A stretch of DNA of 48,105 nt from Anaerolineaceae bacterium. Lineage in GTDB: Bacteria; Chloroflexota; Anaerolineae; Anaerolineales; Anaerolineaceae. Under the pieces are notes generated by a model. That model did not search any database and was not told the origin of the DNA. It worked only from the letters and a program-made list of their open reading frames with translations. The stretch is taken from NCBI GenBank assembly GCA_012839565.1, contig DUMZ01000002.1:1-48105 (forward strand), given 5' to 3'. Shown here in pieces: positions 19,260 through 27,740 of this stretch. Both the position numbers and the translations under genes were made by a program. Every line of letters starts with the position of its first letter. Positions within the stretch are counted from its first letter, which is position 1.

Positions 19260-19405
19260 AATCGATTATCAAATCTTGCCTTTTACCCGGTTCGCGTTTG
19301 AAAAGTACGCGCCCGGAAAAACACACGTTTAGCAAAAACTCACACTCAAAAAAACGCAATCAAAAAAACACAATCAAAAAAAACCTCGCACGACGAAAGC
19401 AAAAA
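19260..19405 (-). other. Intergenic spacer with T-rich direct repeats
   Basis: On the minus strand this spacer, downstream of the YbhN-like gene, contains three near-copies of GTTTTTTTGATTG. It holds no ORF. The U-rich runs could help end transcription, but no convincing stem precedes them. Confidence 0.4.
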
Positions 19406-20437
19406 CTAATCCTGCTCCGCGCCGGCAGATTCCTTCTGCGCCACGCGCGCCTGTGTCACGAGATTGCTCAAATTTTCGCCCAGCGCGTAAATCCCGATAA
19501 GACCTAACACGCTCGGAATCACAAACTGGTACACATGCATCACCAGCGCGATAGCCAGTCCTTCCGCGGCATCCGCGCCCAGCATGGTATAAGCCCACAC
19601 CACGCCAAACTCATACACGCCGATTCCACTCGGTGCCGATGGCAGCGCGTTGATAAACACACCCGCGGTCAGCACCACAAACGGCCACCACCACTGCGCG
19701 CCGGTCATCAGCTCCGTTTGCAGCATATACAGCTCCATAAACGCCGCGAACCAGCTCAGCAGCAGCAAAAAACCCGCCAGGGCTAATTTCCCTGGTTGCA
19801 AAAAAACATCAAAACCCTTCAGCAAATCACTCAGCCAGGGCAATAGCTTTTTTTGCATAAACGCGCGTCCTGCATGTCGTTCGCGCCAGCGGGCTATCAA
19901 AGCGGTGCGATGCTTTGCGCCCAGCGTCACCAGCACCATGAACGCCAAAAGCAAAACCAGTGCCAGCCACGCGATCCAAACCGGCACGATGCTCGTTTCT
20001 ATCAGGAACAAACCCACCAGGAAAAACACCACGCCGATAACCAAATCCAGGGTGCGCTCGGTAATAATCGCCCCAAAAACCTCTAAAAAGCTCACGTCCT
20101 GGCCAGCGTATGACGCCAACAAGCCCGCTCTGCCAAACTCACCCAAACGGAAAGGCAAAATATTGTTCAGCAGATAGCCGGCGTTCATGCCATGAAAACT
20201 CGCCATCTTGCTAAACCGCTTGCCCATAATCGCGCTAAACGAAAGCGCCCGCAAAACCAGACCAACCAGCATCACAAGGCCGTGGATTACCAACCCCTGC
20301 CAGTGCATCTTTTGCAAAACCGACCACACCTGGCCAAAGTCCAGCTTGGACCGCACCCATAAAATCGCCAGGACACTAACCAGCACGGGCAACAAAACCC
20401 GCACCAGTCGTCCCAGCCAGTACCGTGATTTTTGCAA
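19406..20437 (-). CDS. YbhN/UPF0104 (LPG synthase TM) family flippase-like membrane protein
   Basis: 343 residues with about eight hydrophobic segments. It shows the family signature GYLLNNILPFRLGEFGRA and, further on, NALPSAPSGIGVYEFG. The family is the membrane half of lysylphosphatidylglycerol synthase; proteins with only this half are proposed lipid or lipid-linked sugar flippases, and some modulate glycosyltransferases. Here the gene sits one base after lepA and upstream of the GT4/methyltransferase/GT39 genes, so flipping or handling a lipid-linked sugar is a reasonable inference. No aminoacyl-transfer domain is present. Confidence 0.85.
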   Translation of the reverse strand: MQKSRYWLGRLVRVLLPVLVSVLAILWVRSKLDFGQVWSVLQKMHWQGLVIHGLVMLVGLVLRALSFSAIMGKRFSKMASFHGMNAGYLLNNILPFRLGEFGRAGLLASYAGQDVSFLEVFGAIITERTLDLVIGVVFFLVGLFLIETSIVPVWIAWLALVLLLAFMVLVTLGAKHRTALIARWRERHAGRAFMQKKLLPWLSDLLKGFDVFLQPGKLALAGFLLLLSWFAAFMELYMLQTELMTGAQWWWPFVVLTAGVFINALPSAPSGIGVYEFGVVWAYTMLGADAAEGLAIALVMHVYQFVIPSVLGLIGIYALGENLSNLVTQARVAQKESAGAEQD

Positions 20438-20438
20438 T

Positions 20439-22232
20439 TTAGTTATCCAGGCGCAAAATTGCCATAAAGGCTTCCTGTGGCAGCTCCACCGAACCGACCA
20501 TCTTCATGCGCTTTTTACCTTTCTTTTGTTTTTCCAGCAATTTTTTCTTGCGCGTGATGTCGCCACCGTAACACTTCGCCAAAACATCCTTACGCAAAGC
20601 CTTCACGTTCGCTCGCGAAATCACCCGTCCTTCAGAAAAAGCCTGCACGGGGATAGTAAACATCTGCCTGGGGATAATATCTTTCAGCTTCGAGACCAAT
20701 GCCTGTCCCTTGTGGTAAGCGTCCTGCTTATGCACAATCGCCGTCAGCGCGTCAACCGGTTCTTCGTTCAGCAATATTTCCAGCTTCACCAAATTGCCCG
20801 CGCGGTACTCCAGAAATTGATAGTCCATCGAGGCATAGCCACGCGTTGCCGACTTCAAAAAGTCAAAAAAGTCCACAATGATTTCGGAAAGCGGAATCTC
20901 ATAGTTCAGCTGCACCCGGTTGGCGGCAGGATACTCCTGGCTCACAAAAATACCGCGGCGTTTCTTCACCAGCTCCATCACCACGCCGTAATAATCGGTG
21001 GGTGTAAAGATTTCCAGCATCATCCATGGCTCATATATTTCTTTCACCAGACCCATATCGGGCAAATCCGCTGGCGAGTCGATGATAATTGACTTTCCGT
21101 CAACCATATCCACCCGATACTCCACCGATGGCGCGGTAAAGACCACGTTCAGGTCATATTCCCGTTCGATGCGCTCCTGGATAATCTCCATATGGAACAA
21201 GCCCAAAAAGCCACAGCGAAAACCAAAATTCAAGGCTTCACTGCTCTCTGGCTCAAAAGTTAGCGACGCGTCGTTTAGTTGCAGTTTTTCCAGGGCTTCT
21301 TTTAAGGGTCCATAATCATCGCCATCCGCGGGATACACCCCCGCGAAAACCATTGGCTTGGCGTGCTGATAACCCGGTAAAGGTGCTGCGGCAGGCTTGT
21401 TCGCCAGCGTGATCGTATCACCCACGCGGCACTCGCTCACCGTCTTCAGCCCCGTGGCAATGTAGCCCACATCGCCGGCTTCCAGCTTGCCCGTTGGCAC
21501 CAGTCCCGGTGAGAAAACACCTACTTCAACCGGTGTCACCTTAACGCCATTCGCCATCATCAAAATGCGGTCGCTGGCGTTCACCACACCGTCAAACACG
21601 CGCGTATAGGCAATCACGCCCTTATACGAATCGTAATGCGAATCAAAAATCAGCGCGCGCAAGGGTTTTTCCTTATCCACCACCGGCGGGGGCACGCGCT
21701 CAGCAATCGCCTCCAGCACCTTATCCACGCCCAATCCGGTCTTGGCGCTGATGGTCAAAATCTCGTCCTCTTCCATGCCCAAAAGCTGAATCAGGTCACG
21801 CGTCACGCCTTCCACGTCCGCGCTGGGCAAATCCACCTTGTTCAGCACTGGGATAATCGTCAAATTCGCGTCCAGTGCCAGATAAAGGTTCGCCAGCGTC
21901 TGCGCTTCGATGCCCTGCGTGGCATCAACCACCAGAATCGCCCCTTCACAGGCATACAGTGCCCGGCTCACCTCGTAGCTAAAGTCCACGTGGCCGGGGG
22001 TATCAATCAGGTTGAACTCATACGGCGTGCCGTCCGCGGCGGTATATACCATGCGCACGGCGGATGCCTTAATGGTCACGCCCTTTTCGCGTTCCAGGTC
22101 CATCGAGTCCAGCACCTGCTCGGTCATTTCACGATCAGAGATCGTGCCAGTCATTTGCAACATGCGGTCGGCAAGCGTCGACTTGCCATGATCCACATGC
22201 GCGATAATACAAAAGTTTCGAATCTTATCCAT
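20439..22232 (-). CDS. lepA: Elongation factor 4 (LepA) GTPase
   Basis: 597 residues, the normal LepA length. The G1 motif is AHVDHGKST (11-19), with DTPGHVDF and NKVDLP further on. The LepA-specific C-terminal domain is present ([49 protein letters not shown]). LepA acts on the ribosome and affects elongation or ribosome assembly. The gene heads the minus-strand train, with the YbhN-like gene only one base behind. A TATACT box lies 8 bases before the ATG and no Shine-Dalgarno is evident, so a leaderless mRNA is likely. Confidence 0.97.
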   Translation of the reverse strand: MDKIRNFCIIAHVDHGKSTLADRMLQMTGTISDREMTEQVLDSMDLEREKGVTIKASAVRMVYTAADGTPYEFNLIDTPGHVDFSYEVSRALYACEGAILVVDATQGIEAQTLANLYLALDANLTIIPVLNKVDLPSADVEGVTRDLIQLLGMEEDEILTISAKTGLGVDKVLEAIAERVPPPVVDKEKPLRALIFDSHYDSYKGVIAYTRVFDGVVNASDRILMMANGVKVTPVEVGVFSPGLVPTGKLEAGDVGYIATGLKTVSECRVGDTITLANKPAAAPLPGYQHAKPMVFAGVYPADGDDYGPLKEALEKLQLNDASLTFEPESSEALNFGFRCGFLGLFHMEIIQERIEREYDLNVVFTAPSVEYRVDMVDGKSIIIDSPADLPDMGLVKEIYEPWMMLEIFTPTDYYGVVMELVKKRRGIFVSQEYPAANRVQLNYEIPLSEIIVDFFDFLKSATRGYASMDYQFLEYRAGNLVKLEILLNEEPVDALTAIVHKQDAYHKGQALVSKLKDIIPRQMFTIPVQAFSEGRVISRANVKALRKDVLAKCYGGDITRKKKLLEKQKKGKKRMKMVGSVELPQEAFMAILRLDN

Positions 22233-22240
22233 TGTGCCTT

Positions 22241-22246
22241 AGTATA
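22241..22246 (-). promoter_or_regulatory. -10 box of lepA, leaderless arrangement
   Basis: TATACT on the minus strand ends 8 bases before the lepA ATG (22232), placing the start of transcription within a few bases of the codon. This is the same geometry as before the histidine kinase gene. The -35 is weak. Confidence 0.4.
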
Positions 22247-22301
22247 ATCGAAATGTTGGCGATTTGAGAGGTACAAGCAATAATTCTCATTCTTCCCGTT
22301 C

Positions 22302-22461
22302 TGAGGCTGACCCAAAAGTCAAACTTCATTTTTCGCTCCCCCACTTACAGGTATTTTTAGACTTAATTTTGGGATAGCATCGTCATATCATGGGTATTAT
22401 TGATAGTTGCCCCCACTTTTAGAATAATTTTTTGAAAATTCGGACTTTTAGGTCAGCCTCA
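22302..22461. mobile_element. MITE-like 160-bp element with 19-bp inverted ends
   Basis: The left end TGAGGCTGACCCAAAAGTC (22302-22320) matches the reverse complement of 22443-22461 at 18 of 19 positions. The interior has no ORF and is AT-rich. This is the structure of a non-autonomous miniature transposable element. No clear target duplication is visible and no transposase with these ends lies in the window. Confidence 0.6.
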
Positions 22462-22471
22462 CTTTACCGGG

Positions 22472-22813
22472 CACGTGGTCAGGAGACCACGTGTGAACAA
22501 AACAGACCACATGCGAACGGATTGTATTGTTCCACCATGGTCTTGTTCCCCGTTCCGTTATGGTTTCACTCTCCGTTCTGTCATGATTTCACTCTCCGTT
22601 CTGTCATAGTCTCCCGACCATGACAAACACGTGGTCAGGAGACCATGTGCGAACAAAAAAAGACCACATGCGAACGGATTATATTGTTCCACCATGGTCT
22701 TGTTCTCCGTTCCGTTATGGTTTCACTCTCCGTTCTGTCATGGTCTCCCGACCATGACAAACACGTGGTCAGGAGACCACATGTGAACGAAAAAAGACCA
22801 CGTGCGAACAAGC
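22472..22813. repeat. Tandem repeat rich in GGTC-GACC hairpins, about 2.3 copies
   Basis: Copies start at 22472, 22628 and 22762; the first is 156 bp, the second 134 bp and the third partial. The extra 22 bp of copy one is an internal duplication of the segment containing TTTCACTCTCCGTTCTGTCA. Each copy opens with a hairpin: CACGTGGTC, loop AGGA, GACCACGTG at 22472-22493, perfect in copy one. Each full copy ends with a second hairpin (CATGGTC, loop TCCC, GACCATG at 22739-22756 in copy two). The block lies just behind the stop codon of the HEPN gene and could be in its transcript. It has no coding potential I trust. Confidence 0.8.
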
Positions 22814-22819
22814 TCGAAA

Positions 22820-23839
22820 CTAGACATTTATCGAAACTTGGTCAAATATTTTGTGTTCATATTCATCCTGCAAATCATTGAATTTAATTAATGGTGTTCC
22901 TCTTTTTGCTCTCGCTTTAAAATTCTTCAATACTAGCACTTGGCTCGGCAGTTCTAATTCATTGTTTAAAAATTGAAACAATCTATCAGTTGGGTAAATA
23001 TTTTTGGGCCCTTTGACATCTAATAGACTCCACGGTTCATATGAAAGTTTTTTATAGTTGGAATTTGCAGTGGAGCCGATTTTCTTGAAGACATCGTTCG
23101 TAACAGTCTTTTGACCGTTTTCTTTGAAGTAGAGCAATATTTGGTACACATATCGCTCTTTTAAATGATAGGCTATAGCACTTTTTCCGGTAATTTCTTC
23201 TAGCGCGTCCCAAGCAATCCCCATTGTCATTGCAACAAGCTCATATTCGATAATCAACCATTTCTCAATATCATCGATTGTAACCCCTTCTAAAGCAGTT
23301 CGATCGCCATGAGCAATCTTGTGTCTAACATTCATAAAATGGTTGAATTCTTCACTAATATTGATTCCAGGAAAATCTTTTATTTCTTTATTTGGAAAAA
23401 CATCCTTTATTCCAAAAATATCTGCAAATGCTTCGCGCACGTTCTTTATGCTTGCAGTATTTAAAGCATCAGCCCTTTTCTGCACATATTCCTTATATTT
23501 TCTAGACCATCCGTCTCCAGAAAAAGCCCAAACGGACGAAGAAAATGCTTCAGGGTTACTCTCTCGTTTATTTGTTACAGACGATTCAGCAATAACTTGT
23601 CTTGTTTTTAGTGGCAGATCAAGTGGATTTCTCAGACTATCAGATATATATGCACAACCTTTCAGTAATAGGTCTTCTATGTGCCTCTCCCAATAAGCAA
23701 TTGCCAACACGATAGCAGATTTCATTAATGCATTCACAACATTATCTTCTGAATTATTCCTTGCTAATCGCAACAGATGTCGACACTCATCCATATGTGA
23801 GTGAAAGGATATTATTAGTTCGTGTATAACACTTCTCAT
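22820..23839 (-). CDS. HEPN-domain protein, probable ribonuclease toxin (RiboL-PSP-HEPN / MAE_28990-like)
   Basis: 339 residues, no membrane segment. The helical N-terminal half contains AYWERHIEDLLLKG (48-61), a segment characteristic of the RiboL-PSP-HEPN/MAE_28990 group. The HEPN RX4-6H ribonuclease motif is seen as R172-HKIA-H177 in FMNVRHKIAHGDR. HEPN RNases of this kind occur in toxin-antitoxin and anti-phage systems, where they cut RNA upon activation. The ATG follows the restriction-modification gene's stop by 9 bases, and its AAGGTGG ribosome site overlaps that stop, so translation is coupled. The gene is visibly AT-rich. The C-terminal ~140 residues are not recognisable. Family call from motifs only. 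Confidence 0.7.
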   Translation of the reverse strand: MRSVIHELIISFHSHMDECRHLLRLARNNSEDNVVNALMKSAIVLAIAYWERHIEDLLLKGCAYISDSLRNPLDLPLKTRQVIAESSVTNKRESNPEAFSSSVWAFSGDGWSRKYKEYVQKRADALNTASIKNVREAFADIFGIKDVFPNKEIKDFPGINISEEFNHFMNVRHKIAHGDRTALEGVTIDDIEKWLIIEYELVAMTMGIAWDALEEITGKSAIAYHLKERYVYQILLYFKENGQKTVTNDVFKKIGSTANSNYKKLSYEPWSLLDVKGPKNIYPTDRLFQFLNNELELPSQVLVLKNFKARAKRGTPLIKFNDLQDEYEHKIFDQVSINV

Positions 23840-23848
23840 ATTTCCACC

Positions 23849-26800
23849 TTATATCTCAATTTCAATCAAATCTTTTTCCACATCAGGATACAACTCATCA
23901 ATCTCAGCCTGGATTTCGATGGTTTTGGATAAGGCGGTGGCGATGCGGATGACGTGGCGGGGGCTTTCGAGTTTTTGCTTGCTACGGTCTTTGAGGTATT
24001 TGTCCAGCACCTGGTAGCCCCCTATCTGATACTCCCATATCTCCGGTTCGAGATTCTCAAAGTATTTGTTTTCGTTGATGAAGAGTCGCTTTTCGTCCTC
24101 ATTGTAACGCCTGAATTTGACGATATCCTCACCCTGTCCCTGATACCTGACAACAGGCTCGTTGAGTTCGTCGCTTGTCATCAGGTGCAGGTTTTTAAGC
24201 CTTTCGCCCAGTTCCGCCATTTTTATAAATAACGTGTAATCCGACGTAAAAGGAATACGCGGAAAGTCAATTTTTAAGTACTCATAATATTTTTCCCGAT
24301 AGATTGATGAGTACAGAACAGCATAAACATAGTATAAAAACGCTTCAGGTGTAACAGTTTTTCCAAAGCTTTCTTGCAAAGACTGCAAAACTTTTTTATA
24401 AATATTAGGCGTTTTATCTCTTACCACATCTTCCATACCATCCATAGGTAAATGAGACTGCGGTTCGTCATTATCAGGATACAGATACAAAGGAAAAACG
24501 TAACCCGCTTCACTTGTCTGTGCAGACACTATGCAACATTCTATTGACCCTTCACCAATAAAGGCGTGTTGCCATGTCTTACCTGTTTTGGACTGCCTAA
24601 CTGATATTAAAGCTATATTATCGTCTCTCATATGTTTCATGGTTTCATTTTTCGGCCAATCAATTAGTTCTTTCATATTTATAAAAGTTCTTGAGTCAAA
24701 TGGCCTGTAAAAAATGGGCATAATCTTATTTTGCCAATCGTGATTTTTAGACAAAGCTTCTCTCGCTTTACGCATAGACCAATCACGGTTGTCTTTCAAT
24801 GAGTAAGTTTGACGAATAATATCATCAGGGATATCAAGGTCACTAAATTGTTTTATTCTTCTTGTTAATTTTTCAGGCTGAATATCAATAACAAAATTAT
24901 CTCTATGAGTTTTAATACCCATACTAGATACTATAAACAGGTCAGTCAATTTATGAAAAGATTTGTAAATTTCATATCTTTTGTAATCTAAAGGGGCAAA
25001 AAGATAGAATGATGCATTTGGTTCAATTTGATTCCACGAAATTTTGGAGATATCTGATTTTTCAAGTATTGAATATTTATCTATACGTAACCCAAACAAA
25101 TCTCCGTGATACACCTCGCACATGTGGTCTGTTTGGTCTATATGCTTTTCTTTTACAAACACTGAAATTGCAGTTCCCACCCTGATGTCAAAAACATTTT
25201 CGTCTTTACTACCATCTGGGGCAGTTTCTTTTTTTAGACTATTCCCATGCAAATCCAAGATATATATCTTATCGAAAGTATTCATCATACTTTGGCGCAT
25301 GCCTCTAAAAGTTGGATTTTCCAGCCAGGCATGGTTGGTAATCATCGCCACAATGCCTTTGCCAGCTTTTTGAATCTTCCATTGCGCGAAACGTAAGAAT
25401 TTGACGTAATCGTCTTGTAACATTTTCGGGTTGCGTTCGCCGAGTGGGTTTCCATCAACCTTGTAGTAACTTTGCGCGCCGTCAATATCGGTCTTAAGCA
25501 GTTCTTCAGTCCAGTCATTCACATTTGCCGACGTACCCGAATAAGGTGGATTGCCCAGGATAACCAAAACCGGTTCGCGCTTGACTTCGCCGGCTTTGTG
25601 GCTTTCTTCGCTAAGCGATGCGACAAAGGGCAGGGGTTGTTTTTCAATCTCGTCCATCTCAAGCGTGTTGGTCAGATAGAGTTTGAAGGCGTCATCACCT
25701 TTCATCTGAAAACCAAGCGACTCAAGCAGATAGGCAACCTTCATGTGACCGATGGCATAAGGCGCCATCATCAGCTCAAAGGCAAAAAAGTTAGGCAATA
25801 TTTGCTTGCGGATGAAGTTATCTTTTCCGCCCTCACCATACTTGTTCACATAGGTCTCAACCGCCAGCTTGATGGCTTCGGCAGGAAAGGTAAGCGTGCC
25901 AGCGGCGGGGTCAAGCAGGGTGACGTCTTTATTCGCCAGGCCATCGGGCATATTGAAATCCGTTTTGAGGATTTCATGCACCGACCGCACGATGTATTTT
26001 ACGACCGACTCGGGCGTGTAGTAAACGCCACGCTTTTCGCGCATGCTGGGGTCGTACTGGTTCAGAAAGGTTTCGTAAAAGTGCATGATGGGGTCTTCGC
26101 CCTTGCCTTGTTTGTAGTACTGGTCAAGGATGCTGTTGATATCCGCCACATTGAGTACCGCGGCGATATCATCAATGGTGACGGTAATTTGTTCTTCAGA
26201 TTTAGCGTAGGAAATGTATTCAAACAAATCACTCAGGATACCAGTAGTATGCGGGACGTATTCAACGGCGTTTTTCCTGGTGAATTCGTGCTGGTTGCGT
26301 GTGCGCGCGGCGAACATGCCATAGGTGATGGTTTGGGCGTAAAGGTCGGCGAAGCTTTGGGGAGTGAGACTGGTGATGAGATAGCGTTTAAAGGCTTGGT
26401 AGTAGTTGTAAAGGTCGCCCTTTTCGATGGGGATTTCTTCTTCAAGCTGATTGAAGACAATATCGCGCAAAAAGCGGGTTCGTTTGGCAAGCTGGGTGGC
26501 AAGGCTTTCGGCATTAAAGGATTTTGGCAGTTTGAAAGAGAAGAAAGCGTTTGCCAGGCGTTCAAAGTCATCAATGTTTTGGAGTGTTGGTTTGGTTTTT
26601 AGCGTTTTTGCGGTGTGATAGCGCGCGATTGTGGCGCTGTCGATATGGACTCCATCGCGGTAAAGCCGAAACTCGTAGAAGTCGGTCAGGATAACGTTGG
26701 GAAAGGTGTGAATGTAGCGTTGGAGTTGCTCGCTGGTTTCGACCTGGTCCAGGTTGATGCCTGGGGTCTTGGCTTCGATGTAGCCGACGATGAAGTTATC

Positions 26801-26998
26801 GCCATCCCAGACGCGAAAATCAGGGTTGCCGGCTTCGGTCTTTTTGGGCAGTATGGTGACTTTGGTTTTGCGCCCTTTTTCAAGCGGATAATCGGTGAAC
26901 AAGTCTTCCACCGCGCTGTAATAACTGCCTTCGGTTTGGTCACCGCTTTTGGTTTTTTCGTAAATTTTGTTTAAATATTGCTTGAGGAGTTTTTCCAT
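23849..26998 (-). CDS. Type IIG / ISP-like restriction-modification enzyme (nuclease and N6-adenine methylase in one chain)
   Basis: 1049 residues. The N-terminus has a PD-(D/E)XK-like site: PD60 in GNPDFRV, then E75 and K77 in YIEAK. A helical linker leads to a gamma-class N6-adenine methyltransferase with motif I DPAAGT (363-368) and motif IV NPPY (483-486). The C-terminal part (~620-1049), with VSSMGIK and YRPFDSR, resembles the type ISP C-terminal specificity domain. There is no helicase domain, so it is closer to type IIG than to full ISP enzymes such as LlaGI. It should methylate its own site and cut unmethylated DNA. AGGTGA precedes the ATG. It is in one operon with the HEPN gene. The specificity-domain part (about 24.2-25.3 kb) is much AT-richer than the N-terminal half. 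Confidence 0.88.
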   Translation of the reverse strand: MEKLLKQYLNKIYEKTKSGDQTEGSYYSAVEDLFTDYPLEKGRKTKVTILPKKTEAGNPDFRVWDGDNFIVGYIEAKTPGINLDQVETSEQLQRYIHTFPNVILTDFYEFRLYRDGVHIDSATIARYHTAKTLKTKPTLQNIDDFERLANAFFSFKLPKSFNAESLATQLAKRTRFLRDIVFNQLEEEIPIEKGDLYNYYQAFKRYLITSLTPQSFADLYAQTITYGMFAARTRNQHEFTRKNAVEYVPHTTGILSDLFEYISYAKSEEQITVTIDDIAAVLNVADINSILDQYYKQGKGEDPIMHFYETFLNQYDPSMREKRGVYYTPESVVKYIVRSVHEILKTDFNMPDGLANKDVTLLDPAAGTLTFPAEAIKLAVETYVNKYGEGGKDNFIRKQILPNFFAFELMMAPYAIGHMKVAYLLESLGFQMKGDDAFKLYLTNTLEMDEIEKQPLPFVASLSEESHKAGEVKREPVLVILGNPPYSGTSANVNDWTEELLKTDIDGAQSYYKVDGNPLGERNPKMLQDDYVKFLRFAQWKIQKAGKGIVAMITNHAWLENPTFRGMRQSMMNTFDKIYILDLHGNSLKKETAPDGSKDENVFDIRVGTAISVFVKEKHIDQTDHMCEVYHGDLFGLRIDKYSILEKSDISKISWNQIEPNASFYLFAPLDYKRYEIYKSFHKLTDLFIVSSMGIKTHRDNFVIDIQPEKLTRRIKQFSDLDIPDDIIRQTYSLKDNRDWSMRKAREALSKNHDWQNKIMPIFYRPFDSRTFINMKELIDWPKNETMKHMRDDNIALISVRQSKTGKTWQHAFIGEGSIECCIVSAQTSEAGYVFPLYLYPDNDEPQSHLPMDGMEDVVRDKTPNIYKKVLQSLQESFGKTVTPEAFLYYVYAVLYSSIYREKYYEYLKIDFPRIPFTSDYTLFIKMAELGERLKNLHLMTSDELNEPVVRYQGQGEDIVKFRRYNEDEKRLFINENKYFENLEPEIWEYQIGGYQVLDKYLKDRSKQKLESPRHVIRIATALSKTIEIQAEIDELYPDVEKDLIEIEI

Positions 26999-27130
26999 AT
27001 CACATCACCTGTTGTTATTCATCAGCCTTTGCTTAATTATACCGAACAATCCCCCATTCTTAGTGTTTGGGTTCAAGGAATTTTCATATGCCATGGTGTA
27101 TTGTGTAAGTGAACAAGTTGAATATCTTCC

Positions 27131-27178
27131 CGGTCTCCTGACCGTGGAAGCTTTAATAGCTCTACGGTGTGGACACCG
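27131..27178. repeat. Pair of short hairpins
   Basis: CGGTC, loop TCCT, GACCG spans 27131-27144, and CGGTGT, loop GG, ACACCG spans 27165-27178. The first contains, in reverse complement, the GGTCAGGAGACC core of the tandem repeat at 22472-22813. Confidence 0.6.
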
Positions 27179-27248
27179 AGAGCATCAGGGTAAAGCTTTT
27201 GCTGATGTTATACCAAAAAATTTCATTTTTCCAGCGAGACGCCTGCGA

Positions 27249-27363
27249 AATCAGAGTTGGCTTTGCGCGTGGCGGGAAATTGGCCGACTACCATTCGTAC
27301 CCCATCAGACGCTACGCGCCAGTTGAAATACCTTCTGGTGTAGGGCGTCTTCGCCATGAACTT
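27249..27363 (+). repeat. Diverged direct repeat, copy 1
   Basis: From AATCAGAG through GCGCGTGGCG, GACTACCATTCGTA and CTTCTGGTGTA to GGCGTCTTCGCC. It matches 27589-27712 with scattered differences and a small indel. Confidence 0.75.
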
Positions 27364-27588
27364 TATTATTCCGGGGTAGGATATCCTTAAAACCACGAAT
27401 ATTTTCAGAAATTATCGCCTGTGAAATCGTCTCGAACTTTGTTTAACACACAAAGGTTTTGGCTGAAATGCATAAAAGACCCACACCCTTTATCCCTCTC
27501 CCAGGAAAGGGGGAATTTTAAACTGAGTCATGCATTTAACATTTGCTTCGGCGAGAAGCAGGCACAAGGCCTGCACTTCGGCATCAAC

Positions 27589-27712
27589 AATCAGAGCCGG
27601 CATTGCGCGTGGCGCGAAATTGACCGACTACCATTCGTAACCCATCAGACGCCACGTGCCTGGTATTATACCTTCTGGTGTATGGCGTCTTCGCCCTGCA
27701 CTTTGCTGCGCC
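27589..27712 (+). repeat. Diverged direct repeat, copy 2
   Basis: Second copy of the 27249 repeat, ending about 30 bp before the UbiA-family start codon. Shared blocks include TTGCGCGTGGCG, GACTACCATTCGTA, CCCATCAGACGC and ACCTTCTGGTGTA. Confidence 0.75.
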
Positions 27713-27740
27713 CAGCCCCAAAACATGATAAGATAAACGC

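Larger units (their letters stand above)
26999..27740. other. Repeat-rich spacer between the defence genes and the isoprenoid operon
   Basis: 742 bp without a supported gene. It contains two small perfect hairpins (27131-27178) and a diverged direct repeat of about 115 bp (27249 and 27589 copies). Short frames crossing it are out of register with each other and have no good start sites. Promoters for the divergent restriction gene and the UbiA-family gene must lie at its edges; I could not identify a consensus pair with confidence. Confidence 0.55.

Noticed and set aside
20208..21092. 294-residue plus-strand open frame
   Set aside because: Antisense to the LepA C-terminal domain and the start of the YbhN-like gene, His/Gln-rich shadow composition, no ribosome site.
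22472..22813. CRISPR array
   Set aside because: Units are 134-156 bp and similar over their whole length; there are no short repeats with unique spacers and no cas genes.
25472..26602. 376-residue plus-strand open frame
   Set aside because: It lies entirely antisense to the methylase/nuclease part of the RM gene, which has clear motifs; the opposite frame is a shadow of its codon bias.
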